A DNA stretch of 19,274 nucleotides from Caryophanales bacterium UBA2450. GTDB lineage: Bacteria > Bacillota_I > Bacilli_A > RFN20 > CAG-826. Below the pieces are notes generated by a model. It was not told the origin of the DNA. It worked only from the letters and a program-made list of their open reading frames with translations, and ran no database searches. Numbering within the stretch: position 1 is the stretch's first letter; each line of letters starts with the position of its first letter. Positions 8,375 to 18,200 of the stretch are shown one piece after another. Location of the stretch: contig DDQE01000017.1 of the NCBI GenBank assembly GCA_002342545.1, positions 1-19,274 on the forward strand, given 5' to 3'. A program made the position numbers and the translations under genes.

Positions 8375-9427
8375 TTACCTCCATCCTAATTTCTTTCCTG
8401 CAATTTTATACGCTGATTCAGTTAACGCTTGTCTTAGTCTTGGAATTGGTATGTTCATCCAGAACAAGAGAGAGTGATAATAAACTCGTTTATATAATTT
8501 TGGCTCTTTCTTTTTGAAAGATTTTCTAATTTCTTTATAATGCACACCTTTTTCTTTTCGATAATGCAAATAAATATAGAAATACAAAAGATAGAATACG
8601 GTATTCAATTCATGCATCACGAATCGCTTGTGATATTTTTCCATAGACATGATTTTATTAGTAGATATGGCTTTAATTGTCTCGTGAGCAACTTTAACCA
8701 TGTTCATATAATTTTTATCCATCTTCTCTATGGAGATAGATTGACCAATTCTTCCCACTGTATATAAATAAAGCGGTTTATCAAGATAATAAAATGTTTG
8801 GGAGTTAATAAAACAATCCAAAACATATTTAGTGTCTTCGTAAAAAACCTTTTCTACGAGTCTAATGTTATTTTCTTGTAACACTGTTGTTTTAACCACT
8901 AATTCATGGACCATAAAATATTTGGCTTCAGGAACTTTTTTAAAGTTAGAGAAATCACTGACAATATTTAATCTTTTCACCCATTTTTTATGAGAAGTGG
9001 TAATTTTATCTTCGGTACCTTCCGCTACACTTATGTAGTCAGCAAAATATAAATCAGGTAAAGTGTTATCATTTAAATGCTTTTCAATTGTTTCTATTAA
9101 TGATAATAGACCTTCTTTATCAATATGATCATCGCTATCAAGCAATTTAAAATATAAACCGGTAGCGATATTAATACCAACATTCACACCACTACCATGA
9201 CCGCCATTTTCTTTATCCACAACCTTAATAAATTGATATTTTTTCGCGTATTCATGAGCGATCTCACTAGTTCTATCAGTGCTTCCATCATTAATAACAA
9301 TCGCCTCGATTTTATCATCTACTCCAATAAGTAAAGAATCTAAGCATGACGCTAAAAACTTCTCAGAATTATATGAAGGGATAGCAAAGGTTATTAGTTT
9401 CATATCTGTTTTGTAACAATTTCGCAT
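8375..9427 (-). CDS. family 2 glycosyltransferase (GT2, GT-A fold)
   Basis: A 350-residue protein with a GT-A nucleotide-sugar-binding domain at about residues 9-130: IPSYN (16-20), INDGSTD (45-51), GGHGSG (75-80) and the metal-binding DSDD (97-100). The rest (about 130-350) is a helical, basic region without an obvious membrane span, so the enzyme is probably cytosolic or peripheral. The family transfers a sugar from an NDP-sugar to a lipid, teichoic-acid, polysaccharide or protein acceptor; the acceptor cannot be read here. The conserved region begins at Met9 (ATG 9403), and neither that ATG nor 9427 has a good ribosome binding site, so the start is uncertain. It lies 57 bases after the lipoprotein gene and is tightly coupled to the GH3 gene behind it. 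A transferase inside a degradative operon is unexpected. Confidence 0.88.
   Translation of the reverse strand: MRNCYKTDMKLITFAIPSYNSEKFLASCLDSLLIGVDDKIEAIVINDGSTDRTSEIAHEYAKKYQFIKVVDKENGGHGSGVNVGINIATGLYFKLLDSDDHIDKEGLLSLIETIEKHLNDNTLPDLYFADYISVAEGTEDKITTSHKKWVKRLNIVSDFSNFKKVPEAKYFMVHELVVKTTVLQENNIRLVEKVFYEDTKYVLDCFINSQTFYYLDKPLYLYTVGRIGQSISIEKMDKNYMNMVKVAHETIKAISTNKIMSMEKYHKRFVMHELNTVFYLLYFYIYLHYRKEKGVHYKEIRKSFKKKEPKLYKRVYYHSLLFWMNIPIPRLRQALTESAYKIAGKKLGWR
8378..8382 (-). promoter_or_regulatory. ribosome binding site that decides the GH3 start
   Basis: GGAGG on the minus strand, 8 bases before the ATG at 8369. It overlaps the last codons of the glycosyltransferase gene (its AGG and TAA follow) and lies inside the first codons of the longer alternative reading, which argues for the shorter protein and for coupled translation. 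Confidence 0.75.
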
Positions 9428-9484
9428 AAAAGGGGGTACGGTTTTCTTTATTTATCAAAAAAGGTTTTATTAAATTAGAAAATA

Positions 9485-12400
9485 TTAATTAGTAACATTA
9501 CATGTTGACGACGTAAATATCGTAGAAATAGGAGAGGAGTTACCGCTATAAATATTAGTACAATTCACAATACTTACTTTGGCACATCCTGTAGATTCAT
9601 AATCATAATCAACTGTCCAGTTTCTATCCACCCAGCATCCAATCGCATTAGAACAATTCTTAATGGTCATGTTCGTGGCAAAGACTCTGAAATATGCATT
9701 TTTTCCACTACTTCCTCCTAGATGAATAGCGGTTCTAGCTTTATCACCTGTTTTTTCAATCAAGACTTCTCCAGTGGTATCAAAAGTGAAATATGTCGCT
9801 CCTGATCTACCTTGAATTGGGTTACCATCAGGGGTTCTACCTGAAGAATCAACCTTGGTTCCACTGCCTTTATTTCCACCTGCGTGGATTTTAAGTGAGG
9901 CGGAATTCTTAGAATAATCATTTAAAGTGCCATTATTAACATTTAAGGAACTAAAACCGTATAATCCACTAGATCCTGCATTAATTTCTAAAGAGGAATT
10001 ATCTCTAAGATTAATGGATCCTTGACCTTTACCTTCACTAGAACAGATAAAAATACCAGAACCAGTAGAAATGTTCATGCTAACATGCGCGTCTCCGTTT
10101 AATGAAATGGAAGTTTCTGCGCTTTCAATTGAGACATTGATACCCGATTTAGGGGAAATAAATGTCGCTTCTGCGCCGTTATTAAAATTAATTGGGAGTA
10201 TACAAGCAAGTTCAATACAATCTTGGCTTACATTGAAATTAGCTTCGCCAGCAATATTAATGTAAGAGCCGCTAGGCGCATTCCAAGCATGTATTCCATC
10301 TTTACAATCAGTGACATTTAAAGTGCCATATGGACCAACATTTGTAATAACACTAGGAGATTCAGAATAATCAATCGCAATCGCATTTCCATAATGATCG
10401 ACATTAAGCGTGCCATCAATTTGTAAAGTGCCGTGGACTTTAACCCCAGATTGTTCCGTAGCGCTATAGCCAGAAAGAGATAATATTGATCCTTGTTCAA
10501 TAGTTAAATTATTAGCCACAATGCCATCAATTGCCTCATCATAATCAACAATCAATTCACCATTTCCATCAATATATACTTGATCATAATATGTTAAATC
10601 TAATGAGCCCGCTAAGGCGAATGTCGTAGAAGAATTATCTGCTAACGATAAAGTTAAGACACTTTGAGTATTAACCATACAAATGGTTGGTTCAATATTG
10701 GGATATCGATCTTTAAATTCTCTTAAAGTTAATTCTTCTGCTCCTAAATAAATTTTATATTTAGAAAGTTCATCGATTTGGACAGGTTCGATATCTAAAT
10801 TAGAGAAGATATCTAGCGACAATTGATATGGAGCGTTATCATTTAACGAAGAAATAGTTAATGTGTTTTCTCCTTCGAGAATATCAACGCCTCTTAATAC
10901 GAGATTTTCCCATTCATACATCGTTGATCGAATATCGCTACATCTTAAATTAAGTCCACTAACATCAATATCACTGCCATTTAAAGATACACTAATGTAA
11001 TTTGATAAATCTTTTGTTCCAGTTGCAGCTTTAATCTTATTCGCTAGTGCAATAGAAAGATCTCCAGTTCCACTACTTGCGGAATTAAAGACATAGTCAA
11101 GCGTTTCGCCACTCGTGAAATTAGTAATACATTGATAATTAGTGTTGTTTCCGCCTAAATCTCCCTCAAATTCAGTTAAATAGGCGTAAGCAGTATCAAC
11201 ATTATTATATTGAGATTCGTGGTTCACTAAATCATGGTGATGGTCATACATCGCAAAACCATCATCAATCTCTACTTCTTTATGAATTTCACTACGGTCA
11301 AAAGGAATTAAAGGTTCATATGGAGTTGATTCAGTATAGACTGCGTAGTGGTCACTAGTTAATTGCGGTCTAGTGTCCGCCGGTCCTTGATATTTGGTCG
11401 CATCAACTAAATATTTATCAAAATATATTCCGTTATTGGCTAAGAGAATAAAGTCAATAATTTCTTGAGGGTCTACATTTGGCTTATACCCCACTTGGCT
11501 ATAAGTGAATTGTTCTTTATTATTATCAAGAGCTTGATATTTAGAATCGACATAATCTAATTCATTCATGAAAATGTCATAGGCCCATCCGATATCTTCT
11601 TGATGGCAGTTGAAGTCGCCAGAAACAATGATGGGCATTTTCCTTTTATATGGGGAGATTAATTCATCCAGTTTTCTCGCATTCTTCGCATTTGGGGATT
11701 GCTGTAAATCCATATGAGCAGAAACATGCATATAGATATATCCATCGCTATTGCGTTTGAATATACCATATGACATAATTCGGTTATATCCACCATAATC
11801 AGGGAAATGACTACCAGAAACATCAGGTGTATCACTAAACCATTTAGTGGCACTTTCTAAAAGTGTAACCGTATCTCTTCTATAGAAAATTCCACTACTT
11901 TCATTTTTATAATTCGCATCTCTACCATATCCAAGATAGCCATATTCCGGTCCTAATTCTTCTTTTAGACCACTAATCCAATTGTCAGTGGCTTCTTGAA
12001 CGGCGACTGTATCAGGCATAAATGTTCTAATATTCACTGCCACTCTAGGCAAACGATTAACAACATCTCCAGAATCACCATTTCCTAAAGTACCATCATC
12101 CGCGTTTCTAACGTTATAGGTCATGGTTTTGATTTGTTCTTTTTTGCTATATCCTTCTTTGATAGGCTCAGGATAATAGGTAATAACTTCATCACTACTT
12201 TCTGCTTTTTCTAAGATATCTTTTGCTCCTTCAATTAGACCAATGGTTGTATCACTAGTCAATATTAAAGCATTATTATTAATTTTTAGTTCATATTCAT
12301 CCTCAAAAGTAGAATCACTTTTTAGATGAATTAAATATGATTCATCAACATAACTATTAACCGCTTGTAAGCCAAGTACTCTATCACCAAATGCATCATT

Positions 12401-13009
12401 AAGTTCTTTAGCAGCGGCTTTAGCGATCTCATCATCTTCATAATAACTAATTTTATAAAAAGATAATGGAATGTTATCATCCTCTAGTTCGGGAATAATT
12501 TCTTGTTGTTCATATCCGCAATCTTCACAAGTTCTAATTTTAATTCCTTCGCTCGTGGAGGTTGGATATAAACTAATTGCCCAAGCGCTATAAGAATGTT
12601 TTTCTTTATTACCAACAACATTATGGCCACATGTGCCTTCATGCCAGTGATATTCATCATTATGGGACCAGCTTTCCGAATATGTATGGGTGTGAACTTG
12701 ACTGCCTTTTTCAATAATTACTTCATTATGATATCCACAGACTGTACATTCTTGATATTTAAGTCCATCGGTAGTCGTAGTACATTCTTTTTCAATAATC
12801 CATTCATTACCATATGTATGCGTGGCTTTGTCACTAATCGATTCGTGAACGCATGTCGCCGTATGCCAGTGATTAGATTCATCATAGCTCCAAACGGTAG
12901 AATAAGTATGTTCATGAGAAGGGTTAACTGGTTCTGTACTACTACACGCCGCTAAAGATAAGACGGCGAAGGTAAGAGGAAATATTTTAATAAATTTATT
13001 TTTCATCAT
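9485..13009 (-). CDS. multidomain surface lipoprotein with EEP phosphodiesterase domain and beta-helix
   Basis: A 1174-residue protein. Residues 1-22 are a lipoprotein signal with lipobox LAAC (Cys22). Two Cys/His-rich repeats follow (31-100, 104-176), then a small alpha/beta region resembling the GH20b accessory domain (about 181-280). The endonuclease/exonuclease/phosphatase domain is at about 292-560, with all the catalytic residues I would expect: Asn299 (YNVR), Glu339 (QEA), His432 (SAHMD), Asp465 and Asn467 (GDFN), Asp519 (IDF), Asp553-His554 (SDHY). A carbohydrate-binding-like beta-sandwich (about 600-740) and a repetitive beta-helix-like C-terminus (about 805-1174) complete it. The EEP fold hydrolyses phosphodiesters or phosphomonoesters (DNase I, sphingomyelinase and inositol phosphatase relatives); the substrate here is unknown. 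A GGGGGGAG ribosome binding site overlaps the preceding gene's stop, two bases from the first ATG. The second ATG (13006) is an equally plausible start. Confidence 0.88.
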   Translation of the reverse strand: MMKNKFIKIFPLTFAVLSLAACSSTEPVNPSHEHTYSTVWSYDESNHWHTATCVHESISDKATHTYGNEWIIEKECTTTTDGLKYQECTVCGYHNEVIIEKGSQVHTHTYSESWSHNDEYHWHEGTCGHNVVGNKEKHSYSAWAISLYPTSTSEGIKIRTCEDCGYEQQEIIPELEDDNIPLSFYKISYYEDDEIAKAAAKELNDAFGDRVLGLQAVNSYVDESYLIHLKSDSTFEDEYELKINNNALILTSDTTIGLIEGAKDILEKAESSDEVITYYPEPIKEGYSKKEQIKTMTYNVRNADDGTLGNGDSGDVVNRLPRVAVNIRTFMPDTVAVQEATDNWISGLKEELGPEYGYLGYGRDANYKNESSGIFYRRDTVTLLESATKWFSDTPDVSGSHFPDYGGYNRIMSYGIFKRNSDGYIYMHVSAHMDLQQSPNAKNARKLDELISPYKRKMPIIVSGDFNCHQEDIGWAYDIFMNELDYVDSKYQALDNNKEQFTYSQVGYKPNVDPQEIIDFILLANNGIYFDKYLVDATKYQGPADTRPQLTSDHYAVYTESTPYEPLIPFDRSEIHKEVEIDDGFAMYDHHHDLVNHESQYNNVDTAYAYLTEFEGDLGGNNTNYQCITNFTSGETLDYVFNSASSGTGDLSIALANKIKAATGTKDLSNYISVSLNGSDIDVSGLNLRCSDIRSTMYEWENLVLRGVDILEGENTLTISSLNDNAPYQLSLDIFSNLDIEPVQIDELSKYKIYLGAEELTLREFKDRYPNIEPTICMVNTQSVLTLSLADNSSTTFALAGSLDLTYYDQVYIDGNGELIVDYDEAIDGIVANNLTIEQGSILSLSGYSATEQSGVKVHGTLQIDGTLNVDHYGNAIAIDYSESPSVITNVGPYGTLNVTDCKDGIHAWNAPSGSYINIAGEANFNVSQDCIELACILPINFNNGAEATFISPKSGINVSIESAETSISLNGDAHVSMNISTGSGIFICSSEGKGQGSINLRDNSSLEINAGSSGLYGFSSLNVNNGTLNDYSKNSASLKIHAGGNKGSGTKVDSSGRTPDGNPIQGRSGATYFTFDTTGEVLIEKTGDKARTAIHLGGSSGKNAYFRVFATNMTIKNCSNAIGCWVDRNWTVDYDYESTGCAKVSIVNCTNIYSGNSSPISTIFTSSTCNVTN
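12482..12919 (-). repeat. two tandem Cys/His-rich protein repeats
   Basis: Residues 31-100 and 104-176 of the lipoprotein share the order H-x-HTYS, xWS, HWHxxTCxH, K..HxY and CxxCGY, each about 73 residues. The spacing of His and Cys suggests a metal-binding or disulfide-stabilised stalk module. Similar HTYS...HWH...C repeats are common behind lipoboxes in Bacillota surface proteins (family knowledge); their function is not established. Confidence 0.75.
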
Positions 13010-13017
13010 TCTCCCCC

Positions 13018-15270
13018 CTATTTAACAGACAATTTGAAATAATCAAATCTAGGAATGGATCTTTCATTCCATTTATTCTTACTCGCGTTTTTATTGCAAT
13101 TAATTTCAATGAGGTTTTCCCCATTTGCCAAATATACATCCGCTAAATCAAGCTCAAAGAATGTTACCCAAGGTAGAGAATCATTATCAGGAGAATCAAC
13201 ACCTGGAATATCGACGTTGAAGTCGATTTTGGTCCCGTTAATATATATATCAACAAGTTCGCTGATATTTTTATTCGCGGTATGAGGACCAACTCCATCA
13301 TCCCAATAATAGGTATTCGCAGCTCTAACAGAAAGAGAATATTCTCCTTCAATAACATTTGTCTTAAAGGTGAGAGAAGTGTCTCCATTATATTTCGCGC
13401 TGGTTTTAGTTTTTCCAGAAGTAGAAGCATCTAGACCAATAACATATGTAGCGTTTCCTGCTGGAACAAAACTTCCTGTCAAAGAATCATAAGAATAGGT
13501 CATTCCAGTTTCATTTTCCACCCTGTTACTACCTTCTTTAAAAGCATTTTCTGCTTCTAGATAAATAGCTTTATCAACATCAAAGGTTTGAGTGATGGTA
13601 ATTTCACTATTTTCTAATAATGTTGCAGAAATAGTAACAGTGTCATCTCTAACAATTCCTTCAGTCATTTCTATATCTAATAAGGAATTAGCTATTACTT
13701 CAGAAGTTTCATCTTCATAATGAGCCAACACTGGAACAAAATCCTTAGTTAAATATTGACCAGACATAATAGAGAATGAATCTAAGAATTCAATAGAAAC
13801 GATATTTCCTCTATGCTTGTTAGTTTTTCCTGCACTAACAACTTCAAAGCTTTCAATATTTAAGGTTGATGGAGATTCATGCCAATAAGTCTCATCTCCA
13901 ACAGTGGAAGTCTTAAATTGTAGTGAGATTGTGTTTTGTCCCGCTTTTAAAGCGATATTAGGAATTACAAAATCACTATATACATTATATAAAGGAGCAT
14001 AAGCATTATGTGGTCCACATCCTGCTAAGACAACATCATCAGGCATTTCTATTATTTCATTATTGACGTATAAATCAGCGATGGTATTGATTTGAAGAGG
14101 ATTCATATAATAATCAGAACCTACTCTTCTTAAGAAAGAATTTGCGCATCTAAGATTAATAGAAGCCTCATTATGAGTGTAGCTAGTGACATTGAAGGAA
14201 ATTTTTGCGTCTTTACCGGCTTTTACTGCATCTCCAAATCCACCGACAAAATACGCTTTTCCAACTTCTTTTAATTCGTTTCCGACAAATTCATATTTAG
14301 TTTCTTTAGCGAATTTTCCTCCAGTTAGTGTCATTTTTATAATTGGAATCGGAGAAACAACATTAAGATCAAGTTTAGAGGTAATCGCATTATTGATATT
14401 TGAAGTCACATCAAAGGAATAGATTTTCCCTAATCTTGCCACTGTGGCATTTCCGCTAATGGTATATTCAGAGAATGGTAAGATTTTCTTATTTCCACTT
14501 GTATATTTTGCAAGGAATTTATAATCTTTAAAATTAATTCGTTCTCCATCAGTTACATAGAAAGTTTCTAATGGTTCAATGGAGGTAAGTCTACTATTAT
14601 CTAAATTTTCATAAACATTAATTCTTTGAACGACAGAATAATTATGTGCGTTTTTCGTATAAGTGATATTAATTTCTCTATCTTCTAAAGTTAAAGGATT
14701 GGCATTTGAAATGCTATATTGATCATTTGCGATAACTTTGGTGGAACCATCGTTATATAATTCACTAACAACCATTCCTTGTTTATCAAATGTTTCGCCA
14801 ACGATATAAGAAACTTTATAAGGGGCTTCACTAATCTTGATGCCTTGGAAGGCCACATCAATTAATTGAACATCTTCAATGGTTAAAACAAAGTCCTTAT
14901 AAGTAATGGTAATATCTCCTCCTTCAAGGAAGAATAAAGCATCAGTTGAAACTTTATATGGCCTTTTTGCAGGGTCAATCACTTGTGTAAACACTGAGTG
15001 ATCAGAATTAGAAACATATGTGCCAACAAGTAAGATATCTTCCGCTTTTGGACGAGCAAGATTATTCTTATAATAATGGACTCCAGATTTTAAAGAGGCT
15101 TCGACACTTTGAAGTTTCGCATAATCTGCCGGATCAATATCAGGATAATTTTCTTTGAAATAAGTTTTCCAATCTAAATAAGAAGAAAGCACAATGCCTC
15201 CGGCGATACCTAAAGTGGTTAATCCAATTACAGGAAGAACGATAAGGTTAATTAACTTATTTAGTTTCAT
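13018..15270 (-). CDS. membrane-anchored surface protein with Ig-like and carbohydrate-binding-like modules
   Basis: A 750-residue protein with one N-terminal helix (about 8-30) as anchor or uncleaved signal, an unassigned segment (about 35-145), a Big_3-like Ig domain (about 148-221, ending QRINVY), a second Ig-like unit (226-305), a beta-sandwich module (about 310-478), a third Ig-like unit (490-566) and a C-terminal beta-sandwich (568-748). The last begins with IYLEAENAF and ends with RFDYFKLSV, as is typical of CBM6/CBM35-like modules. No catalytic domain is visible, so it is probably a glycan-binding scaffold for the neighbouring surface enzymes. Its ATG overlaps the end of the permuted GH3 gene by 14 bases, with AAGGAGG (15280-15286) 9 bases before it. 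The next gene's ribosome binding site overlaps its stop. The CBM assignment rests on pattern, not on a database match. Confidence 0.85.
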   Translation of the reverse strand: MKLNKLINLIVLPVIGLTTLGIAGGIVLSSYLDWKTYFKENYPDIDPADYAKLQSVEASLKSGVHYYKNNLARPKAEDILLVGTYVSNSDHSVFTQVIDPAKRPYKVSTDALFFLEGGDITITYKDFVLTIEDVQLIDVAFQGIKISEAPYKVSYIVGETFDKQGMVVSELYNDGSTKVIANDQYSISNANPLTLEDREINITYTKNAHNYSVVQRINVYENLDNSRLTSIEPLETFYVTDGERINFKDYKFLAKYTSGNKKILPFSEYTISGNATVARLGKIYSFDVTSNINNAITSKLDLNVVSPIPIIKMTLTGGKFAKETKYEFVGNELKEVGKAYFVGGFGDAVKAGKDAKISFNVTSYTHNEASINLRCANSFLRRVGSDYYMNPLQINTIADLYVNNEIIEMPDDVVLAGCGPHNAYAPLYNVYSDFVIPNIALKAGQNTISLQFKTSTVGDETYWHESPSTLNIESFEVVSAGKTNKHRGNIVSIEFLDSFSIMSGQYLTKDFVPVLAHYEDETSEVIANSLLDIEMTEGIVRDDTVTISATLLENSEITITQTFDVDKAIYLEAENAFKEGSNRVENETGMTYSYDSLTGSFVPAGNATYVIGLDASTSGKTKTSAKYNGDTSLTFKTNVIEGEYSLSVRAANTYYWDDGVGPHTANKNISELVDIYINGTKIDFNVDIPGVDSPDNDSLPWVTFFELDLADVYLANGENLIEINCNKNASKNKWNERSIPRFDYFKLSVK

Positions 15271-18200
15271 TGCCTTTTTCCTCCTTCTTTTTGAAGAGTT
15301 TACCGAAATCTGGTTTTAGGACGAGATATAGTACAAAGACTATTCCTCCTGCGAGCACCACCTCTATCGCGGTGACCGCTGGTCTCCACCATGACCAGCT
15401 TTGTAAAGATGGTAATGAGATGATTTGATCTTCACTAGTTTCGTTATAAATCTTGTTTTGATATTGGACATGTAAAGTCATGTATAGAATTTGTTTAACT
15501 GCATGTCTCATACGATGTTGAAGTCTTGGGGAACTACTCATAGAAGGCGAAGCAATACCTCCAGCGGTAGTTTTAGTGTGCATGCCTAAATTACTACCCG
15601 CTCTAAGAGACTGTCCACCATTCATATATATTGGGTTATCCGCATAGTCAGTAACAATTCCCCCTTTGAAGTTCCATTCGTATCTTAATACGCCATCAAT
15701 GAGGTGTTCACTTCCTCCTGACCAGATTCCTCCAACGCGGTTATAACTTGACATAATGCCAACACATCCTTCATTTTCAATCACCATATGGAATGGTCTT
15801 AAATATATTTCTCTAAGAGTTTGTTCGGTTAACCAAGTATACATCGCATCTCTTTCGTTTTCGCTTTCCGCGCAGACAAGATGCTTTAAGAAAGAATATT
15901 TACCAGTGTTATATAATCCTCTAACTTCTCCACAAAGCATTAAACCAGTTAAAAAGCCATCTTCACTTAAATATTCATAATTTCTTCCTTGAAATGGGGA
16001 ACGATGGATATTACAACCAAATGCATAAGCGCCATCAATCCCTTTCTCGGTCATTTCTTTTCCATATTGAAGACCGAATTTATAGGATAAATCAGTATTA
16101 AATGTTTGTGCAAATACGGTCGCACATGGGAATCCGGTACCAACATCGCTACCAGCATTAAATCCTCTCACTTGACTTGGGCCGTCATAATCATAATTTC
16201 TAGGTTTTCCAACGCTTGGCATCGCGGCGCTACCAAAGTCACCGCTATTTACAAGAGCGAGGGCTTCACTAAATGGGACACCATCAAGGACATCTTCCCA
16301 TCTTTCATCATTGAAGTCATTGCCTAATTCTAGACCAAGTTCATTGGCACTACCTTTATTAAATAAAAGTGTCGGACTTCCTCCCCAAGTTGGAGCAGTT
16401 GTTGGTACAGCTCTACCAACTGAATCAACAGTTTGTGCGTCCCACGCATTTGCAAGAGCCTGAGTGTAGGTGTTATATACTCTTACATTTGAAGTAATTT
16501 CGCGATCATCTGGAGCCACAAAGTTTGATAAATCAATTGCACTAAATTCATTACGGTGAATGAAAGGAATAATCGCATTAGAATCGCTGCCATCAATGGA
16601 AATACCACCTTCTGCAGCTTCACCAGTAAATCTATTTTCTACCGTATTTAAAGTCACTTCATCTTTATCGACTAAGATATCTTCTGCGACAGTGTAATTT
16701 AATACACCTTCAACATCTTCTTCACCTAAAACAGTCATGGTTTTCACACGGTGTGAATCAGTCATTAATTTGACTTTATATGTTCCCGCTTCAAGTTCGT
16801 ATCCTTTGAAACCATTATTATTTGCATCATAACAGTCATAACTTTCAAAATCTTTAACATTGATATCGATGGTGACAGTGGCGCTTTCTCCTGGTTCAAT
16901 ATATGGAGTTTTCGCTGCGCCCACTAATGAAACAGAGGATTTTTCAATTCCGCCTGGAGTATATGGAGCTTCAACATATATTTCAACTACATCTTTTCCT
17001 TTAACTGTTCCAGTATTGGTCACTTGAACTTTTAAAGAAATTTTATCAGTGTTAACAATAGGTTTATCTAAAGGAATGGAAGTTTCAATTAACTCCCAAT
17101 CAAATGTGGTATAGCTTAAGCCATATCCAAATGGGAATTGAACCACTCCTTCATAGCCAGAACCATATGGAGAAGAGAATGTATTCCAATATCCTTCAGC
17201 ATCCGCGGTTTCAAACCATTTATAGCCAACATAAATATTTTCGGCATAATCCATATATGATGGGGAATCGGTATAATATCCCATTCCAGCATTTCTTTTT
17301 ACACCATGAGGATATAAATCAGTGCCATTAGAATAATGTTTAATTCCTTCCCAACCGCTATAGCCATCATTGACATTAAAGCTGAAATCGTATGGGTAGG
17401 TATCTACAGTTCTACCACTCGGATTACTTTCTCCGTATAAAATATAAGGAATTTCTGCGGCCCCTCTATTGCCAGTTCCACCGACAATTAAACAAGCGTC
17501 TAGGCCAGGGATAGTGTCTAAGAAGTCAAGTTCCATCGCGTTCGTGGAATTAATTAAGACAATAGTTTTATCAAAATTTGCGCCCGCAAAAGTCAATAAT
17601 TCTTCTTCTTCAGTAGAAATTTCTAAATAATGACGAGAATTATCAGTAACATGTTGAATAAATTTATTTTGATGTTTTGGAGGATCAACTGTCTCTCCTG
17701 CTCTACGAGAAAGAACAATTATTGCCGTATCAGAATAGCTTTTCGCACTATTTAATATCGTTTGATAATCGCTTACGCTAGGTTCATAAAGCCAGAAATA
17801 ATCATCAACAAATGTATCTTGTAAAGAATATACAATTCCCCCCTCATCTCCATATCTAATTGGAGTGGTTGGAAGAGTTTGGTAATAATCAGTCACCTTA
17901 GAATCGTAATTAACTCCATAGTCTCTTAGCGCTTTTAAAAGCATGATTCGATCTTTGCCATTTTCTAATCTAACTTGGCCAGAGCCTGAACCTCCCACAA
18001 CCCAATCAACCGCGCCATGACCTAAAACAGCAACATTTTTGTTTGAGCGTGCTAATGGCAAAACACCATCATTTTTAACAAGGACACTTCCTTCTCTAAC
18101 AACTTCTTTAGAGAGTTCTAATCCTTCATCAACTCCCTCATCGTCGTTGGCGATTAAACCAATTGCAATTGGTGGACACAAATATGCATCGATTGTGTCT

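Noticed and set aside
8367..8384. Longer GH3 start at 8384
   Set aside because: Its own first codons contain the GGAGG site that fits the ATG at 8369, and the five added residues match nothing in the GH3 family.
9428..9484. Promoter or terminator between the lipoprotein and glycosyltransferase genes
   Set aside because: The 57-base gap has T-runs but no stable stem and no paired -35/-10 boxes that I can support.
12482..12919. Cytochrome c haem-binding motif in the Cys/His repeats
   Set aside because: The cysteine pairs are CxxCG, not CxxCH, and the His residues occur in separate HWH clusters, so haem attachment is not supported.
12596..12955. 119-codon open frame on the plus strand
   Set aside because: It lies antisense within the lipoprotein's Cys/His repeats, has no ribosome binding site or family resemblance, and its openness follows from the repeated codons on the other strand.
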